From: Lachnospiraceae bacterium
GTDB lineage: Bacteria; Bacillota; Clostridia; Lachnospirales; Lachnospiraceae
Reading direction: 5' to 3'
DNA: 64,000 bases
NCBI GenBank assembly: GCA_910575775.1
Contig: CAJTEY010000006.1
Coordinates: 62,001 to 126,000, forward strand
Shown: positions 43,348 through 51,981 of the stretch, piece after piece
Position numbering within the stretch: position 1 is the first letter of the stretch
Layout: the number at the start of each line of letters is the position of its first letter
The notes under the pieces: model-generated
Seen by the model: only the letters and a program-made list of their open reading frames with translations
What the model was told of the DNA's origin: nothing
Databases searched by the model: none
Made by a program: the position numbers and the translations under genes

Positions 43348-43540
43348 GTTTTTTTCCTCCAGAAAGCAAAAAGTTTAAGTTTTTTTAAAATATTATAATA
43401 TCAATAAAATTATAAACAAAAAAATGCAGTTAGTCAATTATTGTTAAGTAATTTATACAAATAATTCGAAAAAAAAGCAAAAATAATTTATATTTTACAT
43501 AAAAAGTATATGACATGAAATCTGTTAATAGATATAAAAT

Positions 43541-43566
43541 AACACGGTCTCCGAAGAAACCGTGTT
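43541..43566 (-). terminator. Terminator after putP
   Basis: ACACGGT pairs with ACCGTGT around a loop of about 10 nt; on the minus strand the stem is followed by TATTTTAT. Confidence 0.65.
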
Positions 43567-43601
43567 TCTGATATTCGTATCTGATGCATAGGAAGTGTTA
43601 T

Positions 43602-45128
43602 TTATTTTGCGTTAACTTCGTCGAAGATGCGCACAAGACTTTCATCCGGCGCTTTTGTCAGCAGGGATACTGCCACATTGACAAGAAGAGCGATGACAAA
43701 GGCGGGAAGCAGTTCGTAGATGGCGAATGCGCCGCCCAGCTTTGCGACCCCGTATTTCCAGACAAATACCATAATACCGCCTGCAATCATGCCGGCAAGC
43801 GCGCCCTGCCTGTTGGAACGTTTCCAGAACAGCGCCAGAAGCACCACCGGGCCGAAAGCCGCGCCGAAGCCGGCCCAGGCGAAGGAGACAATGCCGAAGA
43901 CGGAACTGTCGGGATCCTGCGCGATAAAGACGGCGATCAGGGAGATGGCAATGACCGTGAGTCTGGCAATGAGCAGGGAGGTTTTTGTGTCCAGCTTTTT
44001 CCGGCCAAAGTCCTGTACCAGATTCTGCGAGATGCTGGACGCTGCGGCCAGAAGCTGGGAATCTGCGGTGGACATGGTAGCGGCCAGGATACCTGCCAGG
44101 ATAACGCCGGCGATTAATGCGGGGATGACGCCGTGGGTGCTGAGCACGGAAGCAATCTGGATAATGACGGTCTCGGAGTTGCTGCCTTCCAGTACAGGGA
44201 TGATGCCCGCCTGGGAGAGGCTGTAGCCCACCACGCCGATCAGTACGGCGATGGACATGGAGATCACCACCCACACGGTGGCGATTCTTCTGGAAAGCGT
44301 CAGTTTATTTTCATCTTCGATCGCCATAAAGCGCAGCAGGATGTGGGGCATGCCGAAATAGCCAAGCCCCCAGGCCAGCGTGGACACAATCATCAGAGGC
44401 GTGTAGGGAGCGGCCGCGCCGGTCTGGGCGGAGTAGCTCTGTACCAGACTCAGATAACCGGGGAGGCTGCTTACGGCGTCCGTGACGCTTCCGAAACCGC
44501 CTGTCACGACAGCGCCGAAGCCGACTACAATGAGCAGGGCGATGGTCATGGTGATGCCCTGGATCAGGTCGGTGGTGCTCACGGCGAGAAAACCGCCAAG
44601 CGTACAGTAGATGACGATGACAGCCGCGCTTAAGAGCATGGCTGCAATATAGTTCATACCGAAGAGTGTGCTGAAAAGCTTACCACATGCCGCAAACCCG
44701 GAAGCGGTGTACGGCACGAAAAAGATGACGATGATAACGGCGGCGATACAGGTCAGAAGATGCCTGTCATCGCCATATCTCTTAGCGAAAAACTCCGGGA
44801 TGGTGAAAGAACCGATCCGGCTGGAGTAGCGGCGGATCCGTTTGGACACCAGAAGCCAGTTTAAGTATGTGCCGATGGCAAGTCCGATAGCGGTCCAGCC
44901 CACTTCCGCAAGGCCGGCGATATAGGCAAGGCCGGGCAGTCCCATCAGGAGATAGCTGCTCATATCGGATGCCTCTGCGCTCATGGCGGTGACCAGCGGG
45001 CCGAGCTTGCGGCCGCCCAGATAAAATTCTGCGGCCTGTGTATTTTTCTTGGAATAGGTGATGCCGATGTAAATCATCATGCCGAGATAGGCAACGATGG
45101 CAATGATAATACAAATCTGCGATGTCAT
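43602..45128 (-). CDS. putP: Sodium:proline symporter
   Basis: The ATG at 45128 is preceded by GAGGAGGAAA; the frame opens five codons earlier without support. The 508-aa protein has about 13 hydrophobic helices and SSS-family landmarks: EFYLGGRKLGPLVTAMSAEASDMSSYLLMGLPG at the start (written in part: YLGGRKLGP, SAEASDMSS), FTIPEFFAKRYGD, and a central helix with STADSQLLAAASSISQ, the phrase seen in PutP. It should import proline, driven by sodium. It is transcribed alone and divergently from the GH3-family gene. Confidence 0.93.
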   Translation of the reverse strand: MTSQICIIIAIVAYLGMMIYIGITYSKKNTQAAEFYLGGRKLGPLVTAMSAEASDMSSYLLMGLPGLAYIAGLAEVGWTAIGLAIGTYLNWLLVSKRIRRYSSRIGSFTIPEFFAKRYGDDRHLLTCIAAVIIVIFFVPYTASGFAACGKLFSTLFGMNYIAAMLLSAAVIVIYCTLGGFLAVSTTDLIQGITMTIALLIVVGFGAVVTGGFGSVTDAVSSLPGYLSLVQSYSAQTGAAAPYTPLMIVSTLAWGLGYFGMPHILLRFMAIEDENKLTLSRRIATVWVVISMSIAVLIGVVGYSLSQAGIIPVLEGSNSETVIIQIASVLSTHGVIPALIAGVILAGILAATMSTADSQLLAAASSISQNLVQDFGRKKLDTKTSLLIARLTVIAISLIAVFIAQDPDSSVFGIVSFAWAGFGAAFGPVVLLALFWKRSNRQGALAGMIAGGIMVFVWKYGVAKLGGAFAIYELLPAFVIALLVNVAVSLLTKAPDESLVRIFDEVNAK

Positions 45129-45337
45129 AGATTTCCTCCTCATCTTTTGCTTTAGTCTGTTAAATAGTTAAATCATCTGCTATTATAGCGGGTTTGCGGA
45201 AAATGCGCAATAAAAAGTGTGGGGAAAACATTTGCGGCGTGTTAACTCTATTGATTTTATAGGAAAAATCGCATATAATGTCAGTATCTGCACCGTATTT
45301 ATGGGAAAATGCGGTGGGTAATGCGAAGGAGGTTACA

Positions 45338-46996
45338 ATGGGGGTAGGAGAAGGGAAGGCGGATGCAATAACCTGTTTTAAGGAATTGTGCAGCAATGCG
45401 GTGGCAGAGCAGGAAAAATTTCTGCTGGACAGGCTTACGGAGAATAAGGATACTGAGTACGGAAAACTGTTTGGATTTGATGATATTCATTCGATAGAAG
45501 AGTATCAGAAGGAACTGCCCATCACCTTTCATTATGATTATGAGACCATTATTGAGCGGCAGGTAAACGGAGAAGAAGGACTTCTTACCATGGAAAGGCC
45601 GGTGTATTACTGCATCAGTTCCGGGAGCACAGACTCGCCTAAGTATGTGCCGATCGTTGAGAAGGATATTCTGAGACAGAAATTTTACTGGCAGGATCTG
45701 TGCCGGGAGATAATCCGCAGGCAGATACCGGGCGCTTCGGATGAAGAGCTGTTTGGCAGGATTTTCAATGTTGGAGAGTTCCGTCGTGACTTTATGCCGG
45801 ACGGCACCATGAGCGGTGTCCGGGCGGGCGTACTTCACCGTTACCTGGAGGCGAAGGGGGAACTGGATTTCGACCGTTTTACGGCGCCGGAGGAGGTGCT
45901 GTTTCCTAAGCATACGCTGGAAGACCTGCTCTATGTGAAACTGCGCTTTGCGCTTGCATGCAGGGATGTGACGGCGATTCACGGTGTCTTTGTAAACCGG
46001 GTAGTCGGGGTGCTGCGGTTTCTGGTGGAGAACTGGAATGCCTTTTTGTCGGATATCGAGACGGGGGAGATCAGCGATTGTTTTCTGGTGAGCCATGAAT
46101 GGGAGGCTTATCTGAAGGAACACCTGCCGGCGGATCCGGGGCGGGCGCAGGAGCTTCGCGCGATCCCGCAGGAAGGACTGGAGAACGGGCTGGTTAAGAA
46201 AATCTGGCCGGAGATGAAATACGGTCAGATGATCGGCGGCAGTATGTTTAAGCCATATATGGACAAGCTTTGTGTGTATGTTGACGATCTGCCGATCCAC
46301 TATTTTACATATGCGTCGTCAGAAGGCTGTTTTGGTATAGCTGGAAGCTTTAACGAGGAGGACGCTTACTACACGCTTCTGCCGGACACCTGTTTTTATG
46401 AGTTTGTTCCAGAAACCGGGGAAGGGGAAAGAATTTATACGATCCGTGATGTGGAAGTGGGTTCTAAATATGAACTGCTGGTTACCACTTTTTCGGGGGC
46501 TTACCGCTATGCGATCGGTGATGTGGTGGAGGTAGTCGGTTTTGAGGGGCAGGCGCCGATTGTGCGGGTCTGCTATCGAAAGAGCCAGGTGATCAATATT
46601 GCGGATGAAAAGATGAATGTGCGCCAGCTGGAGAACGCCATGCGCAAGTTCCAGATGAGAGCAGGGTGTGCGGCGGAAGGTTTCTGCGTGGACGGCGATT
46701 ACGCGAAACAGAAACCGCGGTACATGTTATATCTGGAGCTGACGGAAGGGAAGCTGCCCGATAACGCGGAAGAAATTCTGGACGAATGTCTGATGGAGAG
46801 CAGCTTTGGCTATAAGAGAGACAGGGAGCTGGCAGAGATTGGCCGCGTGAAGATCCAGATGATCCCAAGCGGCGGATTTAAGGCTTACGGAAGATTTATG
46901 GCGAAGCTTGGCCGCAGTAAGGAGCAGGAAAAACCGCTCCGTGTCCTGGTGACTGAAGAACAGAAGGCATTCTTCGGAGGGGCGTTGACGCCATAA
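45338..46996 (+). CDS. GH3-family acyl-acid adenylase/amido synthetase
   Basis: AAGGAGG stands 6 nt before the ATG at 45338; the frame is open from 45278 but that ATG lacks a site. The 552-aa protein matches the GH3 auxin-responsive-promoter family of adenylating enzymes: CISSGSTDSPKYVPI near 95-110 is the phosphate-binding loop, YASSEG near 331-336 and YRYAIGDVVEVVGF near 400-413 are nucleotide- and acyl-binding motifs. Plant members join amino acids to hormone acids. Bacterial members are common but their substrates are unknown. No partner gene is evident. Confidence 0.88.
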   Translation: MGVGEGKADAITCFKELCSNAVAEQEKFLLDRLTENKDTEYGKLFGFDDIHSIEEYQKELPITFHYDYETIIERQVNGEEGLLTMERPVYYCISSGSTDSPKYVPIVEKDILRQKFYWQDLCREIIRRQIPGASDEELFGRIFNVGEFRRDFMPDGTMSGVRAGVLHRYLEAKGELDFDRFTAPEEVLFPKHTLEDLLYVKLRFALACRDVTAIHGVFVNRVVGVLRFLVENWNAFLSDIETGEISDCFLVSHEWEAYLKEHLPADPGRAQELRAIPQEGLENGLVKKIWPEMKYGQMIGGSMFKPYMDKLCVYVDDLPIHYFTYASSEGCFGIAGSFNEEDAYYTLLPDTCFYEFVPETGEGERIYTIRDVEVGSKYELLVTTFSGAYRYAIGDVVEVVGFEGQAPIVRVCYRKSQVINIADEKMNVRQLENAMRKFQMRAGCAAEGFCVDGDYAKQKPRYMLYLELTEGKLPDNAEEILDECLMESSFGYKRDRELAEIGRVKIQMIPSGGFKAYGRFMAKLGRSKEQEKPLRVLVTEEQKAFFGGALTP

Positions 46997-47065
46997 ACCG
47001 CTTCGGGAGGCAGCAGGTGTTTAGAAGCGGGTTTACGGGCAACATGTACAGGCTGGAGAAACGAC

Positions 47066-48532
47066 ATGAGAGAAACGATAACGGCTCTGCCGGGAGCCTT
47101 TGCAGAGAGGATGCAGAGGCTCCTTGGCGGGGAATATGAAGCCTTTGAGGAGAGTTACGGACAGGCCCGGCAGTATGGGCTCAGATGTAACCTGTTAAAA
47201 GGCACAGAAGAAAATTTTGTCGGGGTAATGCCCTTTCCGCTGGAAAAGATTTCCTGGGCGCGGGAAGGGTTTTATTATGATGCGGCGGCGCAGCCGGGGC
47301 GCCATGTGTTTCACGAGGCGGGAGCTTACTATATTCAGGAGCCCTCCGCCATGGCGGCGGTGGAAGTGCTTGCGCCAGAGCCGGGCGAGCGGATCCTCGA
47401 TCTGTGTGCGGCGCCGGGCGGAAAGAGTACACAGATCGCGGGGCGGATGCAGGGACAGGGACTATTGGTTTCCAATGAGATCATCGGGGAGCGGGCCCGC
47501 ATCCTGTCCCAGAATGTGGAGCGGATGGGTGTGGCGGGCTGTGTTGTCTGCAGTGAGAAGCCGGAACGCATGGCGGCCCTGTTCCCGTCATTTTTTGACC
47601 GGGTTCTGGTGGATGCGCCCTGTTCCGGGGAAGGGATGTTCCGCAAGGAGGAGGCGGCCAGAGAGGAGTGGAGTCTGGAGAATGTGCAGATGTGCGCCGA
47701 AAGACAGGCATTGATTCTGGAGGAAGCGGCGAAGATGGTAAAGCCGGGCGGTGTGCTGGTGTATTCCACCTGTACTTTTTCACCAGAAGAAAATGAGGGT
47801 ACCATCAGCGCATTTTTGCGGGAGCATGAGGAATATACGATAGAAGAGACAGCACTGAGGGACATTCTTTCTCCGGGGCGGCTAGACTGGATTTCACAGC
47901 CGGGGGCGGGGATAGAGCATACATTGCGGCTCTGGCCGCATCTGATCCGGGGAGAGGGGCATTATATTGCCAGACTGCGCAAGTGCGGGCAGCAGACGGA
48001 CGCGCGGGAACCGGCCGCGCCAGAAGGAACGCGGAAATGTGCGGCACAGACGGGCGTGGAGAAAAATACAGCTCTGGGAAATAGAATCTGGCAGATTGCC
48101 GGAGAGAAAAAGTTATGTAAACTAATAGAAAGCTTCCTGCAGGAGGAACTGGAGATTGACGGCGCGTGGATGGCGCGGCATCCGGGACAGATGATCCGTT
48201 TCGGGGATCAGGTTTATCTTGTACCAGGAGAAATGATTTCCCTGACAGGAATCAAAGTTTTGCGGCCGGGACTGCAGCTTGTGACGGAGAAAAAGAACCG
48301 CTTTGAGCCGGCTCATGCGCTGGCGCGTGCTCTATTGCCAGGGGACTGCGGGCGTGTCTATGCCCTTACGGAGCAGGAAGCGTCTGCTTATATGCGCGGA
48401 GAGAGCATTGCCTGTGGAGACGAGAAAGGGTGGATGGCGCTTACCTTCCAGGGATATACACTTGGTTTTGGAAAGGCTTCGGGAGGGCAGATCAAAAACC
48501 ATTATCCGAAAGGGCTTCGCAAATCTTTGTAA
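47066..48532 (+). CDS. rsmF: rRNA cytosine-C5 methyltransferase, RsmF-like
   Basis: This 488-aa protein is a NOL1/NOP2/Sun-family SAM-dependent methyltransferase. DLCAAPGGKSTQIA near 112-125 binds SAM; DAPCSGEGMFRK near 190-201 and STCTFSPEENE near 234-244 hold the two cysteines used for C5 methylation. The N-terminus (PGAFAERMQ, RCNLLK) and C-terminal extension with a PUA-like region (residues about 390-488) correspond to RsmF/YebU-type enzymes, which modify 16S rRNA. The ATG at 47066 has CTGGAG upstream. The spacing of 69 bp allows co-transcription with the GH3 gene. Confidence 0.9.
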   Translation: MRETITALPGAFAERMQRLLGGEYEAFEESYGQARQYGLRCNLLKGTEENFVGVMPFPLEKISWAREGFYYDAAAQPGRHVFHEAGAYYIQEPSAMAAVEVLAPEPGERILDLCAAPGGKSTQIAGRMQGQGLLVSNEIIGERARILSQNVERMGVAGCVVCSEKPERMAALFPSFFDRVLVDAPCSGEGMFRKEEAAREEWSLENVQMCAERQALILEEAAKMVKPGGVLVYSTCTFSPEENEGTISAFLREHEEYTIEETALRDILSPGRLDWISQPGAGIEHTLRLWPHLIRGEGHYIARLRKCGQQTDAREPAAPEGTRKCAAQTGVEKNTALGNRIWQIAGEKKLCKLIESFLQEELEIDGAWMARHPGQMIRFGDQVYLVPGEMISLTGIKVLRPGLQLVTEKKNRFEPAHALARALLPGDCGRVYALTEQEASAYMRGESIACGDEKGWMALTFQGYTLGFGKASGGQIKNHYPKGLRKSL

Positions 48533-48658
48533 TTTCTTAATTTTATTTTATGCCATATTATAGACTTGCCAAATGATTCTGCCTGGAATATACTAAATGT
48601 AGATTTTTACAGGAGATAAACTACTTCATTGTGTATGTTAGCGTAGGGAGTTCTTTCG

Positions 48659-50077
48659 ATGTTATTTTCCAGTGTGGGATTTTTGTTTCGGTTTCTGCCG
48701 ATTTTTATTATAATCTATCTGATGTTTCCTAAATATCGCAATATCGTACTTCTGACAGGGAGCCTGATCTTCTATGGAGTGGGAGAACCGTTTTTCGTTC
48801 TGCTGCTTCTTTTGTCTGTCCTGGTAAATTATGGTTTCACCCGTTATATGTTCTGGGAACCGCGTTATCCGCAGTCGAACCGTAAAAAAAAGGCGGCACG
48901 AAGGCGGAAACGGGCGATCATACTTGTTATCGCACTTGATCTGAGTGTACTGTTTGTGTTTAAATACTGGGATTTTGCCGCAGGGAGCATCAATGCGGCC
49001 GCAGGAAAAGGATTTTTGCCTCTGCTTTCGCTTGCACTGCCGCTCGGAATCAGCTTTTATACGTTTCAGATGATCTCCTATCAGATTGACTGTTATCGGG
49101 GAACCATAGAGACGCGCGCGGGACTGCTTTCCTTTGCCACCTATATCTGTATGTTTCCCCAGCTGATAGCAGGCCCTATTGTCCGTTATGGAGAGGTGGC
49201 AGAGCGGATGGAGGGCAGGCGTGTGCGGATCAGAGATCTGGAGAACGGGCTGAAGCTGTTCACGCTCGGGCTTGGACTGAAGGTGCTTCTGGCAAACCAG
49301 ATCGGTACACTCTGGAATCTGATTATGACGGCGGGAGCGGGCAGGCTGCATCCACTTGTGGCATGGCTGGGCGCGTTTGCCTATTCTTTTCAGATCTATT
49401 TTGATTTCTGGGGATATTCCGTGATGGCTATGGGACTCGGTAAGATGCTGGGATTTTCCATTCCCCGCAATTTCGATCATCCGTACACTTCGAGATCTCT
49501 GTCGGAATTTTGGAGAAGGTGGCATATGACACTGGGAAGCTGGTTCAAAGAGTATGTCTACATTCCTCTGGGCGGCAGCAGGAAGGGAAACGGGCGGACG
49601 ATATGCAATTTACTTGTGGTCTGGGCGCTTACCGGGCTGTGGCACGGCGCGGCATGGAATTTTGTTCTTTGGGGCATTGTTTTTTTTCTGCTGATTTCGC
49701 TGGAAAAGCGGACTTTCGGAAAGTGGATGGAGAAAAGCCTTGTGCTGGGGCATGTCTATACGGTGCTGCTGATTCCTGTAACATGGGTGATTTTTGCGAT
49801 TACGGATATGGGACAGCTGGCCGGTTATCTGGGCAATCTTGTCGGATATCACAGGGAAGGCATACTGGTCGGGACCACGCAGCTGGTAAGGTATCTCAAG
49901 GAGTATGGTGCACTTATAATAGCGTGTGTTATCTTTGCAACTCCCCTGCCTGTGAATTTGTATTGGAAGTGGAAGGACCGCTGGTTTGTGGTGCTGATTC
50001 TTCTGGGTATCTTCTGGTGGTCGGTGAGGGAAATTGTTCTGGGAAGCAATAACCCGTTTTTGTATTTTAGATTTTGA
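48659..50077 (+). CDS. MBOAT O-acyltransferase (AlgI/DltB-like)
   Basis: A TAGGGAG site precedes the ATG. The 472-aa membrane protein has 10 to 12 hydrophobic helices and MBOAT landmarks: LPLGISFYTFQMISYQID near 125-142, SEFWRRWHMTLGSWFKEYVYIPLGGSR near 281-307 (in part: FWRRWHMTL, YIPLGGSR) and the catalytic His in TGLWHGAAW near 322-330. Such proteins move acetyl groups across the membrane for attachment to polysaccharide. The next gene encodes an SGNH hydrolase-fold protein, the usual partner that completes acetyl transfer. Confidence 0.93.
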   Translation: MLFSSVGFLFRFLPIFIIIYLMFPKYRNIVLLTGSLIFYGVGEPFFVLLLLLSVLVNYGFTRYMFWEPRYPQSNRKKKAARRRKRAIILVIALDLSVLFVFKYWDFAAGSINAAAGKGFLPLLSLALPLGISFYTFQMISYQIDCYRGTIETRAGLLSFATYICMFPQLIAGPIVRYGEVAERMEGRRVRIRDLENGLKLFTLGLGLKVLLANQIGTLWNLIMTAGAGRLHPLVAWLGAFAYSFQIYFDFWGYSVMAMGLGKMLGFSIPRNFDHPYTSRSLSEFWRRWHMTLGSWFKEYVYIPLGGSRKGNGRTICNLLVVWALTGLWHGAAWNFVLWGIVFFLLISLEKRTFGKWMEKSLVLGHVYTVLLIPVTWVIFAITDMGQLAGYLGNLVGYHREGILVGTTQLVRYLKEYGALIIACVIFATPLPVNLYWKWKDRWFVVLILLGIFWWSVREIVLGSNNPFLYFRF

Positions 50078-50096
50078 TGTTTGAATGAGGAGAAAA

Positions 50097-51224
50097 ATGA
50101 ACAGAAATAAGATAAGGACTTTTCTGGAAATCATATATAACTGTCCCTTTGTCCTGCTTGTGATTTTTACAAGTGTTGTGTTTCTTATATTTTTTGACGG
50201 AACAGAAGGACGGGAAGACGGGAAAAATGTAGCGGCTTTGCGCATGATTGAGGAGAAAAGTCCTGCGAAAGAAAATGATATAACAGATAAAGAAGAGCAA
50301 AAAGAGGATAGCAGCATTGTGGAGGAAGTGCAGAAACCGAAGGAGCAGGGAGAAAAAGACGTCAAAAATGCAGGGACACGCAAGGAAAATACTATCGGAA
50401 TAAAAAAGGATTTAAAATGCAAAACAGATAACAAAAGTGCAGAAATATCTGGAAAACAGGAAAAAGAGAAAAAACATGCCACGGAATTTGTGGAATACAC
50501 ACCGATTGAAACGGATTCCCGCTATTATTCAGATGCAGGAAAAATTGCATTGACTACGGTATATGATTATGTATTAGAGAACGAAAGTTATTTTAATGAT
50601 GCAGCCTTTCTGGGCGATTCCCGGACTTTGGGTATATCGGACTATGCCGGGCTTGAAGGTGCGGATTTTTTCTGTGACAATGGCATGACTATCTATAAGC
50701 TTCTTGAGGACGACGGGGTGACTTACCAGAAGACAGGTGAGAAGGTGGATATGAAAGAAATTTTGCAGGAGAAACACTACGGCAAAATTTATATTATGCT
50801 GGGAATGAATGAACTGGGATATGGAGATACCCCCATGTATTTAAGGCAGTACTTGAAGGTGATCCGGCAGATCAAAGAATGGCAACCGGGTGTTATTATT
50901 TATGTGATGGCGAATCTCCATGTGAGCCAGGAGAAGAATAATATGGAGACGGAGTTTAACAATATCAATATCAACGATAAAAACGTGGCCTCAGCCAGAC
51001 TTGCCAACGGGAGCGATGTCTTTTACCTTGACTGCAATCCGCTGTTTACGGACGAGGAGGGATATCTGCTGGCGGAGCTTACTTTTGACGGCGTGCATCT
51101 TTATGCCCAGCATTACGATAAATGGCGGGACTTTCTCTTTGCCCACGGGGTAGAGCGTGAGGAAATACAGCAGACGGAAGGAAGCGGACAGACGGAGACG
51201 TCCGGCGTTCCAGGTGATTCATAA
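50097..51224 (+). CDS. SGNH-hydrolase-fold protein, partner of the MBOAT acyltransferase
   Basis: The frame opens at 50085, but the ribosome site AGGAG overlaps those first codons, so the ATG at 50097 is preferred (375 aa). One membrane helix near 11-32 is followed by a long charged linker to about 140. The SGNH domain has GDSR (nucleophile Ser) near 174-177, a Gly block, GMNELG (Asn) near 236-241, and FDGVHLYAQHY with the Asp-x-x-His pair near 335-338. It is therefore an extracellular, membrane-tethered esterase or acetyltransferase acting with the MBOAT protein on a surface glycan. Confidence 0.88.
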   Translation: MNRNKIRTFLEIIYNCPFVLLVIFTSVVFLIFFDGTEGREDGKNVAALRMIEEKSPAKENDITDKEEQKEDSSIVEEVQKPKEQGEKDVKNAGTRKENTIGIKKDLKCKTDNKSAEISGKQEKEKKHATEFVEYTPIETDSRYYSDAGKIALTTVYDYVLENESYFNDAAFLGDSRTLGISDYAGLEGADFFCDNGMTIYKLLEDDGVTYQKTGEKVDMKEILQEKHYGKIYIMLGMNELGYGDTPMYLRQYLKVIRQIKEWQPGVIIYVMANLHVSQEKNNMETEFNNININDKNVASARLANGSDVFYLDCNPLFTDEEGYLLAELTFDGVHLYAQHYDKWRDFLFAHGVEREEIQQTEGSGQTETSGVPGDS

Positions 51225-51258
51225 GGCGGCGTGAAATGTTTTGGATTGAGGTGTAGGG

Positions 51259-51981
51259 ATGGAAAAGGTGCGCTTGAACAAATATCTTGCCTCCTGCGGT
51301 GTATGCTCCAGACGGGATGCGGATAAGCTGATAGATGCAGGAGTAGTCTTTGTAAACGGAAAGAGGGCTGAAGCAGGCATGAAAGCAGGCTCCGACGACC
51401 GGGTGGAGGTGCGGGGAAAACGCCTTGCGCCGCCGGATGAAAAGGTGGTGCTTGCCTACTATAAGCCTTTGGGAGTGGTCTGTTCGGAGCGGGACGCCCA
51501 TGCAGGGCGGCTTGTGACGAAGGAGATCGGCTACCATAAGCGCGTGACCTATGCGGGCAGGCTGGATAAAGACTCCGAGGGGCTGCTGCTTCTCACCAAC
51601 GACGGGGATCTGATCGATGCCATGATGCGGGGGAAGAACGGACATGAGAAGGAGTATATGGTCAAGTCGGACCGGAAGTGGGAGGAAAGCGCGTTAGAAT
51701 GTATGCGGGCAGGCGTTTTTTTGGAAGAACTGGGACAGAAGACAAGGCCATGTGAGATTGAGCGGATCGGTGAGAAAACCTTGCGGATAGTGCTTACCCA
51801 GGGACTGAACAGGCAGATCAGGCGCATGTGCGAGACTCAGGGTTACCGGGTAAAGAGTCTGAAAAGAACGCGTGTTATTAATATTGGATTGGAACAGTTG
51901 AAACCGGGCGAGTACCGGGAGCTGACAGGGAAGGAGCGGGAGGAGCTGTACCGGCTCTGCGGATTGTGTGATGGAAAATAA
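51259..51981 (+). CDS. rluF: 23S rRNA pseudouridine synthase (RluF/RluB family)
   Basis: This 240-aa RsuA/RluB/E/F-family enzyme has an N-terminal S4 RNA-binding domain (RLNKYLASCGVCSRRDADKLI) and catalytic motif GRLDKDSEGLLLLTNDGDL, in which the Asp after RL is the nucleophile (near residue 101). The closing segment NRQIRRMCETQGYRVKSLKR is characteristic. RluF is the best subfamily guess from length and motif form; RluB is possible. Its 3' end overlaps the ligA start, so the two are translationally coupled. Confidence 0.88.
   Translation: MEKVRLNKYLASCGVCSRRDADKLIDAGVVFVNGKRAEAGMKAGSDDRVEVRGKRLAPPDEKVVLAYYKPLGVVCSERDAHAGRLVTKEIGYHKRVTYAGRLDKDSEGLLLLTNDGDLIDAMMRGKNGHEKEYMVKSDRKWEESALECMRAGVFLEELGQKTRPCEIERIGEKTLRIVLTQGLNRQIRRMCETQGYRVKSLKRTRVINIGLEQLKPGEYRELTGKEREELYRLCGLCDGK

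Noticed and set aside
43642-44633. Long frames on both strands within the symporter gene
   Set aside because: They are shadow frames in GC-rich coding DNA; the putP frame alone has membrane topology and family motifs.
45299-46300. 333-codon minus-strand frame
   Set aside because: It is antisense to the GH3-family gene and lacks a ribosome site or recognisable domain.
49510-50500. Overlapping frames of 180 (plus) and 296 (minus) codons at the MBOAT/SGNH junction
   Set aside because: Both are shadows of the MBOAT and SGNH genes, whose catalytic motifs and start sites are clear.
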